Assembly: GCA_034436035.1 (NCBI GenBank)
Contig: DAOTVW010000022.1
Span: 1-5,408 of the forward strand
Origin: UBA4823 sp034436035
GTDB taxonomy: Bacteria > Chloroflexota > Anaerolineae > Anaerolineales > UBA4823
Direction: 5' to 3'
Length of the DNA: 5,408 nt
In this document: positions 1-5,217 of the stretch, piece after piece
How the letters are laid out: each line of letters begins with the position of its first letter
Numbering within the stretch: the stretch's first letter is position 1
Notes under the pieces: model-generated
Told to the model about the DNA's origin: nothing
Database searches by the model: none
The model's input: only the letters and a program-made list of their open reading frames with translations
Position numbers and translations under genes: made by a program

Positions 1-1903
1 GCCAGTTACCAGGGATGCATAAATTTTTCGCATTGGCATATTTATCACAATATTCCGCTGTTCCTGTTTTACCTGCAGCAGCAATGGTAAAGTTCGCAAA
101 TTCTTTCTTCAATGTACCTGCAGTCACCACACGCCGCATTCCTTCTTGCACCTTCTTCACGACCCAGGGCTGGACTGTTTTCGTTCTCCCTTCAATTGGT
201 TCGCACCCCCTTAATGTCGTGTCATAAAATTCTTGAATGACGGGATCTTTCGTGATGTCCCATTTCATCACCGGTGTAAAGGATTGAATCACATTTCCTT
301 CCGCATCATCAATTTCTCGAATGAGTGTTGGTTTCATCAGCTTTCCGTCGTTTGCGATGGTCGAAGCTGACATTAATACCTGCAAAGGCGTCGCCAACAC
401 ATAACCTTGTCCAACACTGGCAATATAAGTATCTCCAGTTGACCAGCCTTCTCCATGAGTAAGTCGTTTCCATTTTGGATCAGGAATTAATCCCTTCTCT
501 TGATCGGGCAATTCAATACCAGGGTAATCACCATATCCCAGAGCTCTCGCGTAGGTTCCCAAGCGGCAAATACCTAACCCTACTGGCACCTCGTCTTTAT
601 ATCCTCCGCCAAGTTTGTAAAAATACACATTGCTGGAGTTCGCAAGACCGCCAAGGAAATCCAATTGTCCAAACCCAGCTTTATTCCAATCAACAAAATC
701 ACGTTCCCGTCCTGGGTCATTCGCATAAAACTTTTCGGTGATGGTAATCTTGGGGGGTGTGGAGATGACTTGATCCGGAGTGACTACCCCTTCATTAAGG
801 GCACCAACTGCCGTGGATAGTTTAAAAACCGAACCAGCTGGCAAAGTATCCCCAACGGCATGGTTTAGCAAGGGGTTTGCAGGATCATTGATTAATTGAT
901 TGTAATAATAAGCCGGGATAAAACGCGCCATCCGATTATTTTCATAGGTCGGATAAGAAACCATCCCCAAGACTTCTCCAGTTCGCGGATTCATCGCAAT
1001 CACGACTCCACTTGTAGATATAGTGCGGTTTAACCAAGTGTTCCAGAAATTGATCTCGCGAGTCAGTATCGATGTCATCGCTTCCTGGAGACGGGTATCA
1101 ATTGTGAGCTTTAGATTAGCACCTGGTTGAGGATTCACAGGCGGCTCTAATCCTCGCACTTGTTTTCCAGCAACATCGACTTCAACTTTCCAGGATCCAT
1201 TCTTGCCCGCCAGCAAATCCTGAAATTGAAGCTCTAAGCCGGCATAACCCACCTTATCCCGATTGGGCATCAAACCTTTGGCGCGGAACTCTTCTTCTTG
1301 ATTGGCAGGTATTGGGCCTAAGAAACCAATGATATCCGCAGTTAATGAGCCGGTTGGATAGTCGCGGATCGGTTCAACCTCCACCGAAATACCAGGCCAA
1401 TCCACAGATTTTTGTTGGACAATGCGCGCCATTTCTTCTGGGATATCACACTTAATTCGAACAGGTTGGTAAGGAGTGGCTGAAAGACCATATTCAACAA
1501 TTTGGGCAATGCCATGCTCGGATATGCATGGTACATAAGGATTATCTTTCGTGATTTGGTTGAGATTTATTGGCACCCCGATTGTCTCCGATAGCTCTCG
1601 GTAAATCCTCTGGATTTCTCCAGGATCATCAGGCAGAAATGCTGCTGTTACCACAACATTGAAGGAAGGAATGTTGCGCGCCAAAACTATCCCATTCCTG
1701 TCATAGATGATTCCTCGCGGGGCTGGTAAGTTTAATATCTGGGTTCGATTTTCTTCTGCCCGAGCAACCCAATCTTGTTGCTGGATAACCTGCAATACAA
1801 ATAAACGACCAATATACAACAGAAAAATCGCTGTAATAATCAGCCCAGCGCTGAGAATACGCGATGATTTTATCCGGTTTTCCTGCGGACCTAATGCGTT
1901 CAT
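1..1903 (-). CDS. mrdA: Penicillin-binding protein 2, elongation-specific transpeptidase (C-terminus cut by window edge)
   Basis: This is a class B penicillin-binding protein: a D,D-transpeptidase that cross-links peptidoglycan on the outer face of the membrane, normally partnered with RodA and MreBCD. I read it without a stop from ATG 1903 to the window edge (634 residues seen). A single N-terminal membrane anchor lies at about residues 16-37. The PBP dimer domain opens with PRGIIYDRNG (62-71) and includes GYAGLE near 219-224. The transpeptidase domain has all three active-site motifs in order and in frame: SVFK 358-361 (nucleophile Ser358), SSN 423-425 and KTG 612-614. Two cysteines (619 and 629) follow KTG and may form an extracytoplasmic disulfide. 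The start is supported by GAGGTGA at 1911-1917, 7 nt upstream, and by the ATGA overlap with the mreD stop. Perhaps 60-100 C-terminal residues are missing. The operon position after mreD argues for PBP2 rather than the division protein FtsI. Confidence 0.95.
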   Translation of the reverse strand, partial: MNALGPQENRIKSSRILSAGLIITAIFLLYIGRLFVLQVIQQQDWVARAEENRTQILNLPAPRGIIYDRNGIVLARNIPSFNVVVTAAFLPDDPGEIQRIYRELSETIGVPINLNQITKDNPYVPCISEHGIAQIVEYGLSATPYQPVRIKCDIPEEMARIVQQKSVDWPGISVEVEPIRDYPTGSLTADIIGFLGPIPANQEEEFRAKGLMPNRDKVGYAGLELQFQDLLAGKNGSWKVEVDVAGKQVRGLEPPVNPQPGANLKLTIDTRLQEAMTSILTREINFWNTWLNRTISTSGVVIAMNPRTGEVLGMVSYPTYENNRMARFIPAYYYNQLINDPANPLLNHAVGDTLPAGSVFKLSTAVGALNEGVVTPDQVISTPPKITITEKFYANDPGRERDFVDWNKAGFGQLDFLGGLANSSNVYFYKLGGGYKDEVPVGLGICRLGTYARALGYGDYPGIELPDQEKGLIPDPKWKRLTHGEGWSTGDTYIASVGQGYVLATPLQVLMSASTIANDGKLMKPTLIREIDDAEGNVIQSFTPVMKWDITKDPVIQEFYDTTLRGCEPIEGRTKTVQPWVVKKVQEGMRRVVTAGTLKKEFANFTIAAAGKTGTAEYCDKYANAKNLCIPGNW

Positions 1904-2400
1904 ACTTCTATCACCTCTGGATACAGCCATTTTGCAATTTCACTGATAAGAGCATAAATTGGCAAGGCTAAGATCACATTCAATATTGCACTTGGGAGAA
2001 TGATTTCATACATCGAATAACCAAATGGTAAAGGAACATTTGCGAATCTCAATACGATATAACTTGTCCCCAATACGATAAATGTTCCCACTACCGTCAC
2101 CAACAACATCGAGATGAAAGGAATCCTCCAAACTATCTTCTTGATCAATAATGCTATTCCTGTAACGAATACATAGGAGAGGATATATACCCCCAGTGGC
2201 ATTGCCGAAATAAAGGTTGTCAGTAACCCCCCAACGAGACTCCATTGCCAAGCAGTGGTCACCTTTTTCTGCAATGCCCAAGCAATAATAGCTAATAAGA
2301 CCAAATCTGAATAACCATGTAACAATGGCATATTATTCAGTACACCAATTTGGAACATCAACAATCCAATCAAAATTGGAAATGCTAATACAGTTGACAT
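1900..2400 (-). CDS. mreD: Rod shape-determining protein MreD
   Basis: MreD is a small polytopic membrane protein of the elongation complex, linking MreC and the MreB filament to PBP2/RodA. No catalytic activity is known. From ATG 2400 the product is 166 residues, typical for the family, and almost entirely hydrophobic, with about five membrane segments (roughly 3-20, 31-43, 54-88 as a pair, 93-118, 133-153). Conserved sequence is scarce in this family, so the identity rests on hydrophobicity, size and position between mreC and PBP2. The frame is open to a TTG at 2448, but that start lies inside mreC and would add a charged 16-residue tail (NRSYQHQEHR...) before the first membrane segment, so I prefer 2400. 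There is no strong Shine-Dalgarno sequence. The mreC stop is only 13 nt upstream, suggesting translational coupling. The stop TGA overlaps the PBP2 ATG. Confidence 0.88.
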   Translation of the reverse strand: MSTVLAFPILIGLLMFQIGVLNNMPLLHGYSDLVLLAIIAWALQKKVTTAWQWSLVGGLLTTFISAMPLGVYILSYVFVTGIALLIKKIVWRIPFISMLLVTVVGTFIVLGTSYIVLRFANVPLPFGYSMYEIILPSAILNVILALPIYALISEIAKWLYPEVIEV

Positions 2401-2413
2401 AGTAGTAATCCCA

Positions 2414-3259
2414 TTACGGTGCTCCTGGTGTTGGTACGAGCGGTTCAATATTTACCGGTTTGAAATTGATGATGACTAATACAATTTCTAACTGATTAAA
2501 ATCCACCACACTTTGTACAGAAGCAGTTTGAAACAGATCTTGAGGTTGACTGCGGATACCAGAAATCTGCCCTATCACGATATTTGGTGGGTAACCACCA
2601 CCTAATCCAGAAGTCAATACCAGATCTCCTACCTCAACCTGTGTCCCTTGTGGAATTAAATCCAAGATCAAATCACCAGTCACTTGCCCTTTTAATACCG
2701 CCTGCGCTCCAGATGGCTGGATTTTGGCGTTGACAATTGCTGTTGAATCCGTAATCAACTGCACCCTGGCTGCATTCGCCGTGACCGCATCAATGCGCCC
2801 AACCAATCCTTGTTGGGTGACCACCGGCATGCCGCGGCGAATGTTATCATCTGAACCGCGATTAATGATGACATAACGTAAAAACGGACTGGGATCACGC
2901 GCAATCACTGCTGCAGCCTGATAGCGATTTTCTGGATTAGCACGCGCAAAATCAACCAATGCAGAAAGGATATTTGTCTCCGCCAACTGTTGTTGCAGCT
3001 CAATGATTTGCGCTTGCAACTGGGAGACTTGTGCTTCAAGCTGTAAATTTTTTTGCTGCAAACGCGCCATGTCTTGCGGGGCGCGAATGAATTCTTGAGC
3101 AGCCTGATAACGCGAATAGATCCAGGATTGAGCGCTGATGAATGGGGATAATAAGGTTCGTGATAAGGGGGTCAAATAACCACCTAATGCCAGCGCAATT
3201 AGACCCACTGCGATCAAGACAAATACGATCGTTTGCAGGTTGCGAGAGGTGGTGTTCAT
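2414..3259 (-). CDS. mreC: Rod shape-determining protein MreC
   Basis: MreC is a bitopic scaffold of the elongasome: a short cytoplasmic tail, one membrane helix and a large extracytoplasmic beta domain that contacts and activates PBP2. The 281-residue product matches the usual length. The membrane helix is at about residues 9-29, followed by a Gln/Leu-rich coiled coil at about 62-96 (repeated LQ pairs) that mediates dimerisation. The paired six-stranded beta-barrel region then covers about 115-265, with family landmarks such as AAVIARDPSPFLRYVIINRG (116-135), GLVGRI (151-156), TSGLGGGYPPNIVIG (216-230) and a final LEIVLVI strand. The short Pro-rich tail (PLVPTPGAP) is not part of the fold. 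ATG 3259 is 2 nt after the mreB stop. Only a weak GAG-type ribosome site is visible, so coupling to mreB is likely. Confidence 0.96.
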   Translation of the reverse strand: MNTTSRNLQTIVFVLIAVGLIALALGGYLTPLSRTLLSPFISAQSWIYSRYQAAQEFIRAPQDMARLQQKNLQLEAQVSQLQAQIIELQQQLAETNILSALVDFARANPENRYQAAAVIARDPSPFLRYVIINRGSDDNIRRGMPVVTQQGLVGRIDAVTANAARVQLITDSTAIVNAKIQPSGAQAVLKGQVTGDLILDLIPQGTQVEVGDLVLTSGLGGGYPPNIVIGQISGIRSQPQDLFQTASVQSVVDFNQLEIVLVIINFKPVNIEPLVPTPGAP

Positions 3260-3261
3260 TT

Positions 3262-4329
3262 TTACTCGTGCTTCGTGCTACCTCGTTCCAAACCTACCAA
3301 AAACCGACTCAAGTGATCTAAATCTTCCAGGATAACGCCGGCGCCGCGAGCCACACACGACATCGGGTCATCCGCAACCCAAGCTCGGATGCGCATTTCA
3401 TCCGTAATACGTTTATCCAACATTTGCAACAAGGAACCTCCACCGGTCATACAAATACCGGTTTCCATCAAGTCTGCAACGATTTCTGGAGGAGCCTCAT
3501 CTAATGCATCTTTAATCGTATCGATGATAGTTTGTACAGAACCGCTAATCGCTTCCCGAATTTCCACAGAGGATACTTCGACGGCCTCCGGTAAACCCGT
3601 CACTAAATTACGACCGCGTAAAATCATCGTTTTCTCTTGTGGCAAATGATATGCCGAACCAATAGTTATCTTTGCTTGTTCAGCCATTCGTTCACCGATT
3701 AATAAATTATACTTATTGCGCATATATTGGATGATATCCTGGTCCATTTCATCGCCAGCAACGCGTAACGATCGGGAAACCACAACCCCTCCCATCGAAA
3801 GCACCGCCACTTCCGAAGTACCTCCCCCAATATCTAAGATCATGCTACCCCGTATCTCTGAAATCGGTAACCCAGCTCCTAAGGCTGCAGCGACCGGCTC
3901 TTCGATAAGGTATACCTCACGAGCTCCAGCAGACATCCCGGCATCATATACCGCCCGTTTCTCGACTTCTGTCACACCTGAGGGAATACCGATGACCAAG
4001 CGTGGACGTGGAACAGGCACAATGGATTGTTCATGAGCTTTTCCAATAAAATATTCCAGCATCGCTTGTGTAATTTCAAATTCAGAAATCACCCCATCTC
4101 TTAATGGGCGGATAGCAATGACGTTGGCAGGCGTCCTCCCCACCATTTCCTTTGCTTCTGCACCAATAGCAAGTGGTTCGCGGGTTTTCTTGTTAATTGC
4201 GACCCAGGATGGCTCATTGATCACGATTCCCTTACCGCGCACATTTACCAATGTGTTTGCGGTGCCAAGATCGATGCCGATATCTAACGAGAAAAATCCC
4301 AACAACCAGTTGAGGGGATTAAATTTCAA
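3262..4329 (-). CDS. mreB: Rod shape-determining protein MreB (bacterial actin)
   Basis: MreB is an actin-family ATPase that polymerises as antiparallel double filaments on the inner membrane face and orients lateral wall synthesis. At 355 residues it is slightly longer than the usual 335-350. Actin-fold signatures appear in order: phosphate-1 loop DLGTANT (20-26), GIPSGVTEVEKRAV (114-127), EEPVAAALGAGL (143-154), phosphate-2 loop DIGGGTSEVAV (166-176), the IGERMAEQAK connection (211-220) and adenosine motif GICMTGGGSL (291-300). The N-terminal NWLLGFFSL (7-15) is hydrophobic/aromatic and fits a membrane-binding amphipathic segment placed before the first strand. The start is TTG, chosen because AGGAGA at 4335-4340 sits 5 nt upstream and because it keeps the whole N-terminus. 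First gene of the mreBCD-mrdA operon. A single mreB is seen here; paralogues elsewhere cannot be excluded. Confidence 0.98.
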   Translation of the reverse strand: MKFNPLNWLLGFFSLDIGIDLGTANTLVNVRGKGIVINEPSWVAINKKTREPLAIGAEAKEMVGRTPANVIAIRPLRDGVISEFEITQAMLEYFIGKAHEQSIVPVPRPRLVIGIPSGVTEVEKRAVYDAGMSAGAREVYLIEEPVAAALGAGLPISEIRGSMILDIGGGTSEVAVLSMGGVVVSRSLRVAGDEMDQDIIQYMRNKYNLLIGERMAEQAKITIGSAYHLPQEKTMILRGRNLVTGLPEAVEVSSVEIREAISGSVQTIIDTIKDALDEAPPEIVADLMETGICMTGGGSLLQMLDKRITDEMRIRAWVADDPMSCVARGAGVILEDLDHLSRFLVGLERGSTKHE

Positions 4330-4334
4330 CGATA

Positions 4335-4340
4335 TCTCCT
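4335..4340 (-). promoter_or_regulatory. mreB ribosome binding site deciding a TTG start
   Basis: On the minus strand AGGAGA is followed by 5 nt and then TTG (4329-4327). No in-frame ATG or GTG gives a better fit to the MreB N-terminus, so the non-ATG start is taken as real. A TTG start usually lowers initiation efficiency, which could set MreB dosage. Confidence 0.75.
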
Positions 4341-4379
4341 ATGCTGTAAGATGTCTTGCATAAAATATTAGTCAGGACG

Positions 4380-4418
4380 ATGGCTTGTCAACCGAAAATA
4401 TTAAGATTTGACAGCCAT
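4380..4418 (-). repeat. Inverted repeat in the mreB leader
   Basis: ATGGCTTGTCA (4380-4390) and TGACAGCCAT (4409-4418) are complementary over 10 bp with one unpaired base, separated by 18 AT-rich bases that contain AATATT. In the mreB transcript this gives a leader stem of 10 bp with a single bulge. It also contains the consensus TTGACA of the alternative mreB promoter. It is either a leader hairpin or a wide operator. No U-tract follows, so it is not an intrinsic terminator. Confidence 0.4.
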
Positions 4419-4452
4419 GATTCCATTTGCTCCCGAATTTGTTATTTTTTGC

Positions 4453-4461
4453 ATTATACCA
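4453..4461 (-). promoter_or_regulatory. Candidate extended -10 promoter of the mreB operon
   Basis: The minus strand reads TGGTATAAT here, a perfect TATAAT with the extended -10 TGn. The -35 position at normal spacing is poor (AAAAAT), which an extended -10 can tolerate. The predicted transcript would start near 4446, leaving a leader of about 115 nt before the TTG start. A second candidate nearer the gene has a consensus TTGACA (4386-4391) but only a weak -10 (TAATAT with 15 bp spacing or TATTTT with 18 bp), so it ranks lower. Confidence 0.55.
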
Positions 4462-4479
4462 TTTATCATCCATTCATTT

Positions 4480-4494
4480 TTTCAACCGTTGAAA
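4480..4494. promoter_or_regulatory. 15-bp dyad TTTCAACCGTTGAAA, candidate operator upstream of mreB
   Basis: Seven-base arms TTTCAAC and GTTGAAA are perfectly complementary around one central base. The dyad lies 22 bp upstream of the candidate mreB -10 and brushes the -35 zone, where a dimeric regulator could act. The loop is one base, so it would not form an RNA hairpin and is better explained as a DNA site. The binding protein is unknown. Confidence 0.4.
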
Positions 4495-4580
4495 GGCTTA
4501 TCTGATATTAAGCTTTGTCGAAAGTTATCGCTTTTTCTCGTCACTACCCGACCTATGCGTCAATGCAAGATTTAGCTATA

Positions 4581-4594
4581 CCGCCGGAAGGCGG
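4581..4594. repeat. Small GC-rich hairpin
   Basis: CCGCC and GGCGG form a 5-bp stem closed by GGAA (on the plus-strand transcript a GNRA-like tetraloop). It is locally much richer in GC than its surroundings and lies just before the REP-like cluster, of which it may be part. No T-run follows on either strand, so a terminator role is not supported. Confidence 0.4.
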
Positions 4595-4606
4595 CATTCG
4601 AAAGGG

Positions 4607-4690
4607 AAATGACATGATAATATGCTTTGCTGCAATCTCCCTTCAACTGTCATTGCGATGGGGCGCTCACTGCGACAGAAGCAATCTCCA
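4607..4690. repeat. Degenerate REP-like palindrome cluster
   Basis: GTCATTGCGA (4649-4658) and AGAAGCAATCTCC (4677-4689) enclose an imperfect palindrome with ATTGC/GCAAT ends. The word GCAATCTCC occurs twice, at 4632-4640 and 4681-4689. ATGACA (4609-4614) is inverted as TGTCAT (4648-4653). The pattern GTCATTGCGA...GAAGCAATCTCC resembles dispersed REP-like palindromes that I recall from several bacterial genomes, including Chloroflexota. This copy looks decayed. Family membership needs a genome-wide repeat search. Confidence 0.5.
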
Positions 4691-4882
4691 CGCTTGGGAG
4701 GAAGACTTTAAGGCTTTGCTAGTAGGAAAATTCTCCACTTTGGATATAAGGTGGCTTTGCAGATATCACCAAGACAATTGCTTATAAAGTACACGATTTG
4801 ATACAGCCTACATCGCCCATATTGAAAAAGATAAAAATCACCCTCACCAATAATATCTACTGGTTTCTAAGCCTTTTCATCA

Positions 4883-4891
4883 TGATATAAT
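4883..4891 (+). promoter_or_regulatory. Candidate extended -10 promoter of glmS
   Basis: TGATATAAT gives a perfect TATAAT (4886-4891) with the extended -10 TGn. No good -35 is seen; TTTCTA at 4864-4869 with 16 bp spacing is the best. Transcription would start near 4898, about 45 nt before the ribozyme cleavage site, so the full ribozyme would lie in the transcript. The mreB promoter candidate has the same extended -10 architecture. Confidence 0.6.
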
Positions 4892-4942
4892 TCATCAATA
4901 AAATTAATTACGGAGGTGAAGTCCATCCATTTTGGGAGAGCT

Positions 4943-5147
4943 AGCGCATGGTCCTGGAAGAGAATTTATCCCAGGATGACGAGGAAAGGGTTTCTCTCAG
5001 CGATGAGAGACTAACTGCCCTAAAAGCAGGAAAATCGAAAGATCAGCGGAAGCCCTTTGGGTCGCCCATAACCCATTCTCTCCCCTCCAATCAATTCCCG
5101 AACAAAACAAACGGGTAACCGTTTGGACAAATATCGGGAACATGGGC
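4943..5147 (+). ncRNA. glmS ribozyme: glmS self-cleaving ribozyme / glucosamine-6-phosphate riboswitch
   Basis: This leader RNA should cleave itself when glucosamine-6-phosphate binds, destabilising the downstream glmS mRNA. Compared with the known glmS ribozyme by hand: AGCGC at 4943-4947 places cleavage between A4943 and G4944. A 7-bp hairpin follows (4951-4957 with 4971-4977). GACGAGG (4978-4984) is the conserved core, its first G matching the catalytic guanine (G40 in the Thermoanaerobacter numbering). The P3 helix is AAAGGG 4985-4990 with CCCTTT 5053-5058. AGCGG (5045-5049) stands where the family has GGCGG. A GGGT/ACCC hairpin (5059-5062, 5071-5074) presents loop GCCCAT (5064-5069), which pairs with ATGGGC (5142-5147) as the P3.1 pseudoknot. 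P4 is TTCCCGA 5095-5101 with TCGGGAA 5134-5140, and P4.1 is CAAACGG/CCGTTTG (5108-5114, 5119-5125) with a GTAA tetraloop. Odd points are an insertion of about 40 nt after 4993 and a 20-nt linker before P4. Self-cleavage is inferred, not shown. Confidence 0.9.
4993..5029 (+). other. Two-hairpin insertion within the ribozyme core
   Basis: Between the UUU that follows the 5' strand of P3 and the AUCGA segment, known family members have essentially nothing. Here two stems are inserted: TCTCTC/GAGAGA (4993-4998, 5005-5010; loop AGCGAT) and CTGC/GCAG (5015-5018, 5026-5029; 7-nt loop). The expected small hairpin follows as ATC-GAAA-GAT at 5034-5043. The stems are clear; that they are a true insertion relative to the family is judged from remembered sequences. 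Confidence 0.65.
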
Positions 5148-5154
5148 AAAGAGA

Positions 5155-5201
5155 CTTGGATAAGCCAAGAGCGATTTCGACTTATCCTTGGAAAATTATC
5201 C
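5155..5201 (+). promoter_or_regulatory. Alternative hairpins between the ribozyme and glmS
   Basis: Mutually exclusive pairings are available: CTTGG 5155-5159 with CCAAG 5165-5169; GGATAAG 5158-5164 with CTTATCC 5181-5187; and CCAAG 5165-5169 with CTTGG 5187-5191. TTATCC occurs again at 5196-5201 and could also pair with GGATAA 5158-5163. This lies just before the glmS ribosome site, so the choice of fold could affect its exposure. No T-tract directly follows the main stem, so it is not a typical terminator. Confidence 0.4.
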
Positions 5202-5206
5202 TTTTT

Positions 5207-5212
5207 GGAGGG
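5207..5212 (+). promoter_or_regulatory. glmS ribosome binding site
   Basis: GGAGGG lies 5 nt before ATG 5218 and fixes the start. It is exactly complementary to CCCTCC at 5083-5088 within the ribozyme's linker strand, so it could be masked by the leader. Confidence 0.85.
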
Positions 5213-5217
5213 AATCC

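Larger units (their letters stand above)
4500..4862. other. Non-coding spacer between mreB and the glmS promoter
   Basis: I see no credible gene here. The longest open frame (plus strand 4515-4787, TTG start) lacks a ribosome site, has no recognisable domain, and runs through a hairpin and REP-like repeats. Visible structure is a CCGCC-GGAA-GGCGG hairpin at 4581-4594 and the repeat cluster at about 4607-4690. Weak stems also occur near 4738-4773 (TTGGATAT against ATATC and CCAA). None has a T-tract that would make it a terminator. Confidence 0.6.

Noticed and set aside
2401..2448. Extending MreD upstream to the TTG at 2448 (182 residues).
   Set aside because: This start lies within mreC, has no ribosome site, and adds a charged tail. 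ATG 2400 directly before the first membrane segment fits the family better.
4515..4787. A 90-codon plus-strand open frame in the spacer.
   Set aside because: It has a TTG start without a ribosome site, an odd composition rich in Cys and Trp, no known domain, and it reads through the hairpin and REP-like repeats.
4516..4800. A tRNA or other classical RNA gene, or a CRISPR array, in the spacer.
   Set aside because: I found no cloverleaf arms, no CCA-type end and no regularly spaced repeats.
4948..5118. A 56-codon plus-strand open frame (ATG 4948, stop TAA 5116-5118) with a GGGAG about 9 nt upstream, which could be read as a leader peptide of glmS.
   Set aside because: It coincides almost exactly with the ribozyme, whose pairings explain the sequence far better. 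The product is a hydrophilic peptide with no recognisable motif, and the GGGAG lies 5' of the cleavage site.
5158..5187. The GGATAAG/CTTATCC hairpin considered as a rho-independent terminator or attenuator before glmS.
   Set aside because: The stem is AT-rich with a 16-nt loop, and the T-run (5202-5206) is 14 nt further on and directly adjoins the ribosome site.
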